DNA from: Rhodamnia argentea
Lineage: Eukaryota; Streptophyta; Magnoliopsida; Myrtales; Myrtaceae
Direction: 5' to 3'
NCBI RefSeq assembly: GCF_020921035.1
Contig: NC_063159.1
Span: 4,526,001 to 4,590,000 of the forward strand
DNA length: 64,000 nt
The translations under genes were made by a program, and so were the position numbers. Shown here piece after piece: positions 36,903 through 49,224 of the stretch. Under the pieces are notes generated by a model. That model was given only the letters and a program-made list of their open reading frames with translations. It was not told where the DNA came from and did no database searches. Position 1 is the stretch's first letter, and each line of letters opens with the position of its first letter.

Positions 36903-39900
36903 ATGCAGAGTCAACTCGTCTGTAGTGGCTGTCGAAGCCTTCTTCTTTATCCAAGAGGGGCTTCAAATGTTTGCTGTGCATTATGTAGCACAATAACCTC
37001 TGTTCCTCCTCCTGGTAACTTTCGTGATCTATATTGTCTCCAGCTTACTCCTTTGATGTTTTAATTAGTATTGATTGCATAAGCACATACCTATTTTTGT
37101 TGTTTATAAACATGGTCAATCTCCTTGTGAATGGTCTGCGACATCCTTCTCCAATGTTCTTCTTTTTGACCTTCGTGATTTCTGCAACCTTTTTCAACCT
37201 CCCAATATTTATTTTTCTTTTCAGTCTACTACACTTTTAAAGATACTACAATTCACCCTAGCCTCCTATTTTGTCTTCATCACTTACATATTGAGTAAAA
37301 GCCAGAGCTCCTGGTGTTTTGAGAGGTGCTAGACACAAAGGACCGCAAGTTTGGATGGTAAGACTGATTATCTTAATTCTTCTGGGACATCATTTATGAA
37401 ATATTGAATTGACACTTTCTGCAACTGAAACCGAACTTTTTTCTGCTTGGTTGCATATAGAGACTAAATAATTGTTGTAGTGGCGTTCCCATTTGTCCCA
37501 TAACTTGTGTTAATGTGCTTATGAGAATGCCAATTATGACGTTTAACTCTCAATTCTCTAAAGGATTTCATTAGATTCTATATGTGGTTGTGTTTGGCTG
37601 ACTGCATATTGCCTTTTCAGGTTCAGAAATGGCCCAGCTTATATGTGCAGGTTGCAGGACACTGCTTATGTACTCCCGTGGGGCTTCCAGCGTGAGATGC
37701 TCCTGCTGTCACACTGTGAACCTTGCACCAGTCACACCACCTGGTACTTTTCCACCAAATAACAATTAACTTCCTCTAACAATACTGTTGAGAGTTTCTT
37801 TCTTCACATCATTGTTTGTAATGCTGAACAGTTCAATTTCCCTAAGTATCAAATATAAAGCTAATAGTGATGTTGGTTTGGAGTAGAAGCTAATTCTTTT
37901 GTTTTATTAGCTCCTTAGCCACATTATTGGTCCCATCAAAAGGGGCTTTTGAGTAGTTTTGCACCTTAAATACTGATATCATTCTGCATGACTAATTTTC
38001 AGATGATAAAATGTTGGCTCTTGAGTGGCCTTTTGGAAGTCAAGAGTCCTATCCTAGTATTTTGCTGGAAGAGGTTGAATAACAACATCTACTTTTGGAT
38101 CTGATATCTGGATTATGCTTGACTTTGCTTCTTGAACCATTTCTTGTTGGAGTGGAAAAACTTTTGATTCATTTTGGTGAAAAGAAGCGGACATGAGAAG
38201 TGTTTTCTTCTTGTGGCGCAAGATGTTGTATTGGTTGAAGAAAGAGTAGGAACCATGAAGAACGAACTTTAGTGATCTGCTCGGGATTTTTGAGATCTTA
38301 TGAAAGAGTCTAATGGTTTTTCAGATTTTGCACTCATGCTTTCTTTGGCAAGCTAATTAGAAGTGCAGGCTTTCAGTAATCTCTCTGCATCGAGATACTA
38401 TGGGTTGTCGTTTGTTGAGATATGCTCAGAATCCTTTCAGTTTCTTCATCTTTGCTTTAGAATCTTTTTGGTTCCGGAAGTAGTGCCTACTTACTTTTTT
38501 CCACCTTTTATTTTTTGTTTTGTGGTGGGGGGGTTGTAGGGAGAGATATTATTGGAGATCGAAATGCATTTGGAACATTTGGAACGTGGGTTTCACTCAA
38601 ATTTGTGGGGCTCTTTACTTCCCATGCCTGTCACCTGTGTAGGTGCTAAGCTAGTGTATTTTCTTTGTCAACGGATAAAGCGTACTATCAACGTTTTCCA
38701 AGATGATGAAAACGAGCTTTGTGGTACTGGAATTGGAGGATTAGTTTTAACATTTTTACAAGCTTAAAATTTGTGGGGCTCTTTACTCCCCATGCCTGCC
38801 ACATGCTTAGGTGCTGAGCTTGTGTATTTTCTTTGACAATTTACAAACCATTTTTACCTGTTATAGACATTTGGCAAGATGATGAAAACAAGCTTCGTAG
38901 TACTGAAATTGGACTAGTAGCGGTAACATTTTAGGATGACTCCATCTTAATATCTTTGCTTTAGAAATTCAGGGGACGCTATGCCTGTTGAGTTCACATC
39001 GGATCATTGTCAGAACCTGACATAGACAAGCAGAACTGACCAGTCTCTGTATAGCTGCTGATTTGAGTTTTTGAAATTGGATATTCTGCTGATGAAAGAG
39101 GTGTTTATTAAGATCTTGACATTATAACGGCAGTATAAGGAGAAAAATACTTCCTTTGGCATCATACATTGATCTATTAGAAGTAAGATCAGGGTGTTTT
39201 CGTATCCTCACACGATAATTTTTTCATTCATTTGATAGACACTATCAACTACATTCTGGTGTCCGTAGCATGGAATTATTCAGGTACTCTAAGGCCTTGT
39301 TTTCTGAAAAGAATCAGACCTAGAATGGTATAATGATTCTGATCTGACACCTGTTTCATTTGGTAGGGGTGCATTGATTCTTGAATCCCCATTCTGAAGG
39401 AACTGAGATTCCTGCTCTCTCCCAAAAATACAATTCCTCATCTTGACCGTGGATTGAACATTCCTTCCTAGGCTGACAATTTAAGAGACCTAATAAGAAA
39501 TTGTTTTTACTGAGTTACACTTATATTAAATGTCTTCTCCACCAAACCCTATCTGAAAGACTTCCATTTTGACACGAATCGCATCCTACGGTTGCTCATC
39601 AAGTTTTAGATCTCTTCCGCCTTCAATTCCCTCTGACATTTCTAATTTCTCCTCCTTCTCTTTTCAAGACCGTTGGCCATGTCCATCTCCACGACTCTGT
39701 ACATGTAGCTTTTAGCCTCAAACTGCACCTGCTTTGTGTAAACTTTCTAGTGGATTTCAGTTGGGTTTTTGCTTTTTCTTTTACCATGGGCATGTCTTTA
39801 AGATATCGATGGCTCTAACAGGTTGACGTTTTACAGCTTGAGATCAGACACTGTTCGATCCAGTTGACCTTAGACATACTACTTAGAAAAGTGGACTAGA

Positions 39901-41839
39901 CTAATCCCTGTTCAGTCTTGTTAAGACAGATGCTTGATATTCGTCATGGGCTTGTTCCCTGACAACTTAGGCATGGTATCAGAGTTTTAGGTCAAGAATT
40001 CTAATGTTTGCACTCCTTCTTGATGTCATTATGTCTGTTGATCTTTTTTGTCCTTGTGCTGTTTGATATGTTTATCAATCTATGTTTTATGTGGCAGGGA
40101 GAGTAGCGAGACATGTCGTTATCAAATAAGTTTGTTCCCTGATAACTTAAGTATCGCTCAAGTCTCTAAGAGTTAGTCCAGATATTAGTTTGTTTCTGTT
40201 TTATCCATCTGGCTTCATGAGATATTTAGCTTAGATATCATGGTAGTTAAGAAATATTAAATTTGACATGTATGACACAGTGAAATGTCTTGGAGTCTCC
40301 ATGCTTGTAGTTGGTCATTTTACAGTACATATTGGAAGTACCCTGGAGTGTTTGAGTATGTTATACGACTGGAAATTATGATAGATATGCTAGAGCTTGG
40401 TGAACTTGCGGTTTTCAGATGGTCATCCAATAATATACGGTTTTTATGCACTTGGCTTCACCTGTATTCAACCTTGTTTCCCTCCATTGGTCTTTCCTTT
40501 TCACTGGAGTCATCAATGAGTACTTTAGTTACCCAGAGATCATTCCTAACTGGTGTTTGCACAAACTTTTGCAAGGAATTACATTCTATAAGGCTGCTGC
40601 TGAGAGTGGATCATCTTCTCCAGTCATATTTTATTACTAGGTTCTATCAAAGTATGTGGGTTCTTTTTATTATTAAGATATACGAGAGAAGCAATTAAGG
40701 TAGGTGAACAAGGTTGAAATATGCAATCACGAGTTAGATGTTTGTACAATAAAAAACTGAAGTTTTGGGCTACGATATTTGACTTTTGTTTTCGATTGTC
40801 AGCGATGTACAAATATTTGTTTCCTGTGAGCTTCTATTCTCAAAGACCCCATTGTTGTTATGTGCTGATTTGTACCCTAAATAACACTTAAAGATGTTAA
40901 TGGCCTTGTTATCATGGTTGTGTGACCCGACTGCAATTATTTTGTTTGATGCTGTTTCCTCAGTTTGTCTCTTGCTCAGCAACTTACTTTGTTTTCTATT
41001 GTCATGGTGACTGCAAAAAAGCTTCTCATATAAATTGTGGAAACTGCCGGACGATGCTGATGTACCCATATGGAGCTCCATCTGTGAAGTGTGCAATCTG
41101 TAACTACATTACTAATGTTGGCGTAAGTATCATCAGTCTTCTTGTAGTAGTTTCTGGCCTCTATAGTGTCCCAAATTGTTCACTTTATTCTGTGAATTCT
41201 GTTTATTGGAGTTCTTGCCTTCCCTTTAGTGTGGAACCAATTGCATGAGATTTTCCTCATTAATGTGAACCTAATATTTGACACTGTATCATTGATTAAA
41301 CTGTTTGCCCATGGGCTATTGAACCTTCACTGTGGAATAATAAGTCGTTTTGGGCATTTTGAGGGTTAAAACAATTTATTCTCCTAATTCCCGCTCCCTG
41401 ACACTTTCGTATATTTTGGCAGGCGAGCAATCCGAGGGTTTATGTTCCATCACAAAGACCCGATGGACCACAGTCAGGGACAACGCCGTCTACTTCAACG
41501 GTATGGTTTTTCTTCCATTTCCTTTCTGGTTAGATAATCGTGTGATCTTGCAGTTGCAACGTATTGAGCTTCGATCTGTTGACACCACTATTCCCCATTT
41601 TCTTTGTGGTTCAACCAGTCAATGCCCCAATCTACTCAAACTGTAGTGGTTGAGAACCCCATGTCTGTTGATGAGAGTGGCAAACTGGTAATTGTGCAAA
41701 TCTACTTATTTCATAGACCCCATTTTGGTACTCCTAGCGCATGAGTTCCTCTTTGTTATGGATGAAACGAAATGAACGGTCACTCTGGATGTCTCAGGTG
41801 ACTAATGTTGTTGTCGGCGTCACGACAGAGAAACGGTGA
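36903..41839 (+). CDS. LSD1: LSD1 zinc-finger protein (lesion simulating disease 1 type)
   Basis: Negative regulator of plant cell death and superoxide signalling; cytosol/nucleus, by homology. Six coding exons, 36903-37014, 37621-37743, 41022-41122, 41423-41500, 41619-41687 and 41798-41839, give 174 aa. There are three LSD1-type zinc fingers: [19 protein letters not shown] (from Cys7), [19 protein letters not shown] (from Cys46) and [19 protein letters not shown] (from Cys84). A Pro/Ser/Thr-rich region and [18 protein letters not shown] follow, then [13 protein letters not shown]. Phases 1,1,0,0,0 close perfectly. The third intron (3.3 kb) holds a tandem duplication and a retroelement scrap. 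Its acceptor, GCAAAAAAG|CT at 41021, is weak; the reading frame supports it, but an alternative nearby acceptor cannot be excluded. Confidence 0.93.
38601..38937 (+). repeat. 168-bp tandem duplication in the third LSD1 intron
   Basis: ATTTGTGGGGCTCTTTACT begins at 38601 and again at 38769. Both units continue with CCCATGCCTG, GGTGCT.AGCT, GTGTATTTTCTTTG and AAGATGATGAAAAC, then diverge mildly. A clear head-to-tail duplication, imperfect. Confidence 0.8.
39930..40160 (+). mobile_element. TRIM-like LTR retroelement scrap with tRNA-Met primer site
   Basis: TGGTATCAGAG (39974-39984) is the usual primer-binding site for initiator tRNA-Met in plant copia and TRIM elements. It follows CTTGTTCCCTGACAACTTAG. 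A related TTTGTTCCCTGATAACTTAA occurs about 178 bases on (40130-40149), preceded by a purine tract GGCAGGGAGAG. This fits two short terminal repeats with a polypurine tract. The ends are not defined. Confidence 0.45.
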
Positions 41840-42807
41840 TCCATTTCCATCCGTCGAATATGGACATTATTGGTTGTGTATATGATGTGAGAAGGACATT
41901 GACATTAGTACTTCCAGTGCATTCAGATTCCTGTCACTGTATTGAGGATCTTGTAAAAACTTGTCTCATTTGTTTGGCCCTATAATACTTATAGAGTGAA
42001 TAAAAGTCTTGATATTCCTGCATGAGCTTGGAAAAAAGGTAATCTACTTTTATCAGTTGGATATGGACATGGATGTTGGTTTGTACATTATGTGGATAAT
42101 ACCATTTATATCTGCACTTCAAGCTCATTCAGTCACTTCATGGAGGGACATTGGTTGGCACAGATATGCACTTGTAGGGTGAATGAAAGTTTACGTTCTT
42201 CACTAGGGCTTAATGACTAGAAAATGGTGATTTCGCCTTAATTAGTCACAAACTGCTTCGAAGGCGCTTGTTGATGAATCTGAAGTATTATTTCCACGTC
42301 ATCTCTTCGGGGAGATGTATGCTAGAAGTTGATCCTGACCGTCGGTCTTTGCTTTATTATTCATCTAAACGATATTTTGGTATACTAACGGAGTCGCTTA
42401 ACTTTCATTAGTCACTGAAGTACCGAGACCCATCGGGAGAGCTATACACTGGCCTTGATTTTGTTGATGCAAATGCTAATTACTCAGGCCTTTGGTTCAT
42501 AGAAGTCAAATCCAACGAGTTGACTAACCCTTTGGTATTATCCCGAGCGGTTGCACCGAGCATGTACGAGGCGAGTTCCTGTGGACTGTACGTGGTTTAG
42601 ATGTCCCTTAATGGAAAACGTGATGGAGTTGCACAAAGATGTCTAAGGGATGGCGGAGTTTATTCTCAACTGCCATCAACAATACGAGAAACTAAAGTTG
42701 GAAATGGTTAGACTACCATTGAACACGAAACATTCTGCTTTTGCTTTAGGTCCACGAACACAAGCAAAAGTTCTTGAGTGATCTCTTTCCTGTCTTCCTC
42801 ACCCTCC
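41840..42807. other. LSD1 3'UTR and intergenic
   Basis: The LSD1 3'UTR probably ends after GAATAAAAG at about 41997. No conserved frame follows up to the CASP-like promoter. Confidence 0.45.
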
Positions 42808-42817
42808 TATATAAATA
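42808..42817 (+). promoter_or_regulatory. TATA box of the CASP-like gene
   Basis: TATATAAATA lies 97 bases upstream of the start codon. A (CT)n leader (42850-42909) lies between, a common plant arrangement. Confidence 0.7.
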
Positions 42818-42846
42818 CTTCGCCATCTCTCCCATCAAGCATCAAC

Positions 42847-42890
<44 letters not shown>

Positions 42891-42913
42891 GTCTCTCTCT
42901 CTCTCTCTCATCC

Positions 42914-43944
42914 ATGGCTCTCGACAATGAAGCGAAGCCCGAGGCCATGCATGGCTCCACGCCGATATCCAAGGCGCCAAGAAATCAGGTCCTATTGGCA
43001 CTGAGGCTGGTCGCCTTCTTCGCAACGGCGGCGGCGACGGTTGTCATGGCACTCAACAAGCAGACCAAGACGATGGTAGTCGCGACCATTGGGAGTACGC
43101 CGATAAAGGCCACCCTCAGTGCCAAGTTCCAACACACCCCGGCGTTTGTGTAAGTTGTCTCTCCCATTAAAAAAAACCTTCTTTTACATAAAGAGGCTAC
43201 AGCGAAACGGCTGAGAATGATTATGAATATCGGCAGAAGCTAACGGTGAAGTGATCTGCAGACTTCGCGACAGACGAACTGTAGACCCGTTTGTTTCTTT
43301 ACACGTGATTGACTTAATTTGTTAGACTAATTTTACACAATGTGTTTCTCACTATCAGTGAAACATACGTTGCAGGTACTTCGTGATAGCGAATGGAATG
43401 GCCAGTCTACATAACTTGCTTATGATAGTCGTTGAAATTTGGGGTGATAAGTTCGATTACAAGGGATTGCGTCTTGTGATAATTGCCATTCTTGACATGG
43501 TATGCGTGATACATGTTTGGCCAATCTTATGATCAACCGTCCTCTTCTTAGGTCCCATATGTGTTTTGTTTCATTCACACCCACATAGAATTCATGTTCA
43601 TCTGAGAGGGGAGATTATAATTAGAGAGCATGCATTATTTTCAGTTGACATTGGGTAGCTAGAATTCGATATTTATTGGAGGAAAAACTATGGCTATGGA
43701 GCAGATGACAGTGGCTTTAGCCTCCGGAGGCGACGGCGCAGCCACGTTCATGGCGGAGTTAGGGAAGAACGGGAACTCCCACGCGAGGTGGAACAAGATC
43801 TGCGACAAGTTCGGGTCCTTCTGCGACCACGGCAGCGGCGCCATAATCTCTTCCTTCGCCGGCCTGCTCCTCCTGGTGATCATCACCGCGATGTCCATCG
43901 GCAGGCTGGCGAAGCCAAGACCCGCCACTCTCTCCCCTGTATAG
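42914..43944 (+). CDS. CASP-like membrane protein (CASPL1 type)
   Basis: Four-span plasma-membrane protein of the Casparian strip membrane domain protein/CASPL family, MARVEL-related scaffold proteins. Three exons, 42914-43149, 43376-43499 and 43705-43944, give 199 aa, normal for the family. Visible spans: VLLALRLVAFFATAAATVVM, YFVIANGMASLHNLLMIV, LRLVIIAILDMMTVALASGG and IISSFAGLLLLVIITAMSI. The family signature EIWGDK..KGLR and, after TM3, AELGKNGNSHARWNKICDKF with CDHGSGA are present. The third exon could be misread as starting at an ATG (43690 or 43696), but GAGCAG|ATGACA at 43705 is the acceptor and joins DM to MTVALASGG. The particular subgroup (CASPL1A/1B/1C) is not resolved. Confidence 0.92.
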
Positions 43945-44937
43945 AGATTTGGGTAAACCGTGGATCGATCTTTTTCCTCGGATCACTTGTCTCCCTTTGG
44001 TGTGTGGACGGCCTCCGTTTTGAGTGTCATGTCCTACCTTGGATCCTTTTCGATGTTCTACCCTTTTCTTGTGTTGTAATAACATGGTTTTGTGTTCTAT
44101 TAATATGCTTTTCTTTTCTTCAATAGTCTTTGTGAATAGAGTAATGTGCAATTAGTGCTAGGGCTCAGCAAAAGAGTTGCGTCCGGACCCGATCGATATG
44201 AGTTTCACGCATGTCATGGAGTAGGCGAGAACTGAGAAGGTCGGGGCCCCGATGAGGGGGGCCGAATTCGGGAAAAAAAAACACTTAGAGATAACTCGGA
44301 TGTACAAACTACCCAAAGTTCCACAAATCTGGACGTTTAAACAAGCAAACGGGTAAATTCGACTCGTCGTCATTTTTTTTTGGTCGGAACTCGTCGTCAT
44401 TTAAACTTGATGAATTTAACAATTAGGTAAACCTAACTAGCATTTCAATCATCCGTAAAACTAAATTTTCATCCTTCTTCATGGTTGATGCACTTGGACT
44501 AGAGAATCCGATCAAATTTGGTGGCGAAACGCAGATGCGAAGCCGAGGGACAGTGACGTGGCGTCGAGATGGCATGCCACGTGTAGCTCACGTCCTTTCC
44601 TAACTAGAAATCAGTCGGATTCTGCTCCCAAAGGCATCATTCTGAAAAACGAAGATAGTCAATTCGTTGGCCGCTACATCTATTTTAGTCGTAGGGTTAG
44701 CTCATGAATCCTCGGAATAAATGAATTAGCCTTTGATTCGTTCAGCGATCCACCATGATTCATTTTTCAATAGAATCTTACGTATTCATTGGTTACATCG
44801 TTCCTATCGCTTCGCCATTAATGGTTAGGTTTGAATTCTATGATGGAGTCCCTCATGAAATTTGTTCTTGAGTTAATTTTCTCAGTCTTTATCGGCTCGA
44901 GGCTCTTGATTTTTTTATTTTCTAAAAATAAAATCCG
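43945..44937. other. CASPL 3' flank and intergenic; one poly(A) scar
   Basis: The 3'UTR runs to about 44110. CACGTG/GACGTGG sites cluster at 44555-44595. The overlapping frames at 43759-44151 are shadows of the CASPL exon and its 3'UTR. Confidence 0.4.
44362..44402 (-). mobile_element. Ultra-short A-tailed retroposition scar with 14-bp duplication
   Basis: ACTCGTCGTCATTT occurs perfectly at 44362-44375 and 44389-44402 around 13 bases. On the minus strand the insert reads TCCGACC followed by A. Confidence 0.6.
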
Positions 44938-45169
44938 GGCTCCATTCGTTTTGCAAAAGATAATCGATTTAAAAAATAATTTTTAAGAAATGATCGTTTG
45001 CTTCACTTGAAATGATTAGTCAATGAAAAACATTTCCATTGTTGACAGCAATTTATATCTAACATTTTCATAGACAACGAAATATCATTTTCGTACGCTA
45101 CACAAGCCATCGTTCTTCGAAAAGTATTCTTCAAATCATTCAATTTCCGTAAAAAAAAAAAATGGAGCC
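44938..45169. repeat. Short MITE-like element, family F
   Basis: GGCTCCATT at the left and AATGGAGCC at the right are perfect 9-bp inverted ends, 232 bases apart. The AT-rich interior has 'tttttaagaaatgatcg' and 'cgaaaagtattcttcaaatcatt' subterminal stretches that partly pair. Similar ends occur near 12638 and 56425-56585. Confidence 0.45.
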
Positions 45170-45559
45170 TTACTAATTCGACTGACGAAAGTAAGTCATT
45201 TACCAAATCGCGGGGACATTCGTTGATTGCATTTGCACCCCACGAGATACATAGATTGCTAAAACTTTATCAACATTATAAAATTGAGTTGGATCAAGCC
45301 CTATGAATTTCAGGATTATGGCAATTAAGCCCGCAATACATATGGACCTATCACAAACAAACAAACATTTTTTTTAACGTAAAGCCTAGTAATTGATGCC
45401 CACTTCTCATATGATTAAAAAACATTCATCTCATCTCATCTCCATCTCAATCTGATTGAATGAGAAAATCAGTCGAATTTCTTATTAACTTTCTTTTTTT
45501 TTTATTATGGATTTTGTCTTTCTTTTCTTTCTCTTTTTATTTCCTTCTTTCTCTAGCCG

Positions 45560-46060
45560 GTGAGGTCGAGCCTCACCCGGGATGGCAAGGCCGACCCTTG
45601 GCCAACGATGGTGACGTCGAGCCTCGCCGGGGAGGATGGGGGCGTGGGGGACAAGGCTCGCCCTCGCCGGGTTGGGAGGTTGACCTCTCAGTGAGGCTCG
45701 TCCAAATTCATTTCGAGTGCTTGCAAAAAAGCTTGGAGTTATTATGTGAGAACAATTTACCAGGCAATTCGTGGGCATTTGAGTACACAAGCCAAAATAA
45801 CAAAGAAAATGAAAGAAAAGGAAAAAAAGGAAAACGAAGCATTTGTTCCAGAACGGGAGGCTCCAATTAAAATTGTCCACTGTACGTTTGCCATGTCATG
45901 TAGGACGGCCGGAGTCTACGTCAGCAATTTTTGACAAAAATTAATTGGATGGAGTGAATTGGCAAAAAATGAAAAGGTTTAAGAGTCAATTGGAAAAATT
46001 AAAAGGTTTAGGACTAAATTTGCAAAAGTGCAAAAAATTTATGACTTTTTGAACAATTTT
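45560..46060. repeat. GC-rich core with family B right arm
   Basis: The core at 45560-45710 (GGTCGAGCCTCACCCGGG, GTCGAGCCTCGCCGGGGAGG, GCTCGCCCTCGCCGGG) is followed by an arm with 'aaaaggtttaggactaaatttg' and 'gtgcaaaaaatttatgac'. This is the same phrase set as the B elements at 10759 and 27651. A convincing left arm was not found. Confidence 0.4.
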
Positions 46061-46430
46061 ACTGAAATGCATCACAAATTTACTTCATACTTTGCAGATT
46101 TCTTTCATGACATAGTATATTCGGAGGTCCTACAGATATTTATGCATCCCGTCCCTTCCATTAAACTTCTTGATTCACCGATTATTCGATCTTTTAAGCA
46201 CATTCATGGTGCTTTTGTTTCTAATTATTCGCCGTAAATCCATACTTCAAAAACGTTAACAATTTTAATACCGTCATTCGCGCAATGGGAGTGACTCTAT
46301 GTGTACATGGGCGCGCACGAATTTTAGAACATCAAATGAATGATGATGGGAAGTGTTTGATCAGCATCGAGACCTAATCCTAATGCACGGTGAATTAACG
46401 CATCGGTAAAATTATGTCGGCCATAATGAC
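46061..46430. other. Intergenic, no gene seen
   Basis: AT-rich; the frame at 46028-46237 has no family resemblance. Confidence 0.35.
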
Positions 46431-46512
46431 ACGTGCAACAACTTAAGTTATGATGACGTGGCATTTACGAGGACGTGGCAATCCTCGCGACGTGGCACAC
46501 GCTATGACACGT
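46431..46512. promoter_or_regulatory. Regularly spaced ACGTG cluster
   Basis: ACGT cores start at 46431, 46456, 46473, 46490 and 46509. The middle three are GACGTGGCA repeats exactly 17 bases apart. The nearest confident genes are 2.5 kb (CASPL, left) and 3 kb (AUX/LAX, pointing left) away, so no obvious target. Confidence 0.4.
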
Positions 46513-47290
46513 CAGCTTCTCCCTCCCGATTGTTGTCAAGTCACATTGGTCTGTGCTTACTTCTACTGACCAATATTTATGGACTTAATGAATTTTTGTT
46601 TTTTGAATTTTGGTCATGTGCACTTCGATTTATTTGTCTATTTTTTCTTCAAAAAACAGGAGATTAACGTTCCCGTGGGAGATTAGATAACGTTAGCGAC
46701 ACCATCCTCGGACACCATTTCACATGGCAAATCGAAAGTCATCTTTGGCTCGGGATTATAATCTCTTTGTCCCCCCCAATGATTACCGGTAAAGGAACAG
46801 CTTAAACATGATTAACTATTGATCAGAGAATCAACGGCCCACATGTCACTTCCCATTTTTTTCAATTAAAAAGTAAAAAAAAAAAAGGAAATTTGAAGTT
46901 TGCACATGCATTTGCATGTTCTTTTGAGTATAGATCTAAGACTTTCCCCTCTTATATTGCAAATTTAAATCTTTTTTTTCATATAATTTTCCACATCCTA
47001 GGGTCCCTTGATTCTTAAGTATATTTACATGGGAAAAAGTATGCAAGCCATATGGTCCACTTGATCAGTATAATAAATAGATTATTAGCTTTAAGTATTG
47101 TTAATCCGAGAATAATTACTTTTATGGCCTAATGCATTGCTTCTAATGTGCTCACCATATTGCTTGCACATACCCAAGTCCCATAAAAAAATTTAAAAAA
47201 ATTTGGGAAGATTTTGCTTTCATGAGCTCCGTACGCTCTACCTCTATTCTTCATGTATGTGAGTTAGCCTCGTCGATTGATTTGATTTTA

Positions 47291-47721
47291 GGGTTAGTAC
47301 TACAAAAAACCTTAAATCAACACGCATGTGACAAATTATCTCAAACTAATTTTTTGACCACAAAAAACGCCCAAAATGGTACACATGCGATAAAATTACC
47401 CCAAATTAACTTTTTGACCATCAAAATCCTCCGAACTAGTATACCTATGACAAATTTACCATTCATTCGGTTTCGTTAAATTGGATTGGTACCACCAAGA
47501 ACTCCAAACAGGTGCATACGTGACAAATGGAGGGTAAAAACTCTAAGTTGGTACATCCATCAAGCGTCACGTGTCATCCAACTTAGTACTTTAATGGCAA
47601 AATTTAACGAAGGGTAAATTTATCATAGGTATACCAGTTTAGGGTATTTGGTGGTAAAAAAATCAACTCGAGTAAATTTATCATAGATGTATCGATTCGG
47701 AGTTTTTCGTAGTATTAACCC
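47291..47721. repeat. MITE-like element, family C, long inverted arms
   Basis: The ends GGGTTAGTACTACAAAAAAC and, in reverse complement, GGGTTAATACTACGAAAAAC pair. Pairing continues for well over 100 bases (CCTATGACAAATTTACC on one side, CCTATGATAAATTTACC from the other). Flanks TTGATTTTA and TTATTTTTA agree at 7 of 9, compatible with a 9-bp Mutator-type duplication. Confidence 0.65.
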
Positions 47722-49224
47722 TTATTTTTATTACCAATTATAAGTCCCTAAAAGAAAGTTAAATTTGCCAAATAATTGAAACTACTTCCTCCTCTATTTG
47801 CTTGACTACTATCCGATCCATAACATCAAAATGGGGTTATATATATGTTACTGCCCGCGCATGCATAATTGATAGTGCTTAGATTATATTTTCCCTATCG
47901 AACTACGTCCATATTTTCGACTTGACTAACGACATATCAACTTATGTGGGATTAAGGAATCCGAATTCGACATCGTATGAGTCAATCAGAGAACATTGAA
48001 GCCTTCGTCGATGCGGAAAATCGAGCCCAAGCACGTAATGATTTGGATCCAAGTTTCGCGCGGTATGCCGAGTGAATCCTTTTTATTGAACTCGCCAAAT
48101 GGCTTCCCCCCCCGTTCATTTCGTTCTTCTTGTAACCTTCTCTAGAAGAGCATGAAAATGAAATCACAAGTCATTGACCAACCAACTCGAAGTAAAGTAA
48201 TTGGCGCAAGCGATGACTTTCTTCTTCAAACCAATATTTTTACTTCTCCATTCTCTAGAACTTCTCATTGGTCAAGTGGGGGGGCACTTCAAATGAGGAC
48301 ACCCAACCCCTTTTTCCCCCCCGACCTCATCGAGAGACATCAATCTGACAATCTGAAAATTTGGGATGCACTCGACCCGACCCGACCCCTCAACTTTAGT
48401 CAATCGGTCAGTGAGAAACCCTAATTTAATCCCACCAAAAGAAGAAATAAATTTAAACTTTTAATCACGGGGGAGAAATCCCAAAACAAATCATGGGGAA
48501 AAAATTCATGGTCCAATCAAAGTCAAGAGATGGGTCGGTCCACGTAGGCTCACATGTGAATTTTAAGGTGAGAGATGATAATAATAGAGAGAGAGAGAGA
48601 GAGAGAATATATTGAGGAGCAAAGGGTGCGGCACGTGACAAGGAGCTGACGGGCGTGTGACCCATGCGATTGGAAGGCAGACCAAAAGGAAACATGTCCA
48701 CATACATACACCCTTTTAGGACAATTTCATAAAAAAAGAAAATTTCAATATTTATTACACCCATGCCCTAAAATTTAAATTTAACTTTTTTTTTAAAATT
48801 GGAACATGCTTGTAATAATGACATTGCGCCAACAACAACTAGAGGACGGACCAACCGTATCTCTATAGTATCCTATCAGAAAGCAAGAAGGGAAATTCAA
48901 ATTTTTTCATTTTTTTTAATATATATGTTATAGCCTATGCTTTAATAATAGCAAGGGAATCTTCACACACTATATAGTAGTATCACCAGCTAATTCTCTA
49001 GCCAAAAGAGAGGGAAATTAAAATTTTATAAAGCAGAAAAAAAAGAAAAATTGAAGGGTGGGGAAAAAAGAAGGAAATTCCAGCACACATCACATGTAGG
49101 CAGGGGGAGGGGAAGAGAATCATTGCCACTATCCCCATGTATATGTTACACAATCCACTTGGGGAAATTAGGAAAGGAAAAAGATTGGCGGAAAATCGAT
49201 CGGGGAGGCGGGCGGGCGGGCGGC
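47722..49224. other. Intergenic and 3' side of the auxin carrier
   Basis: No supportable gene. The minus frame at 47982-48167 (61 codons) is not recognised. A (GA)n run lies at 48583-48606. About 48960-49224 is probably the carrier's 3'UTR. Confidence 0.4.

Noticed and set aside
43759-44151. 130-codon minus frame over the CASP-like gene
   Set aside because: Antisense shadow of the GC-rich third exon.
47982-48167. Minus-strand 61-codon frame as a gene
   Set aside because: Not recognised, no promoter or neighbours supporting it; could be a transposon fragment.
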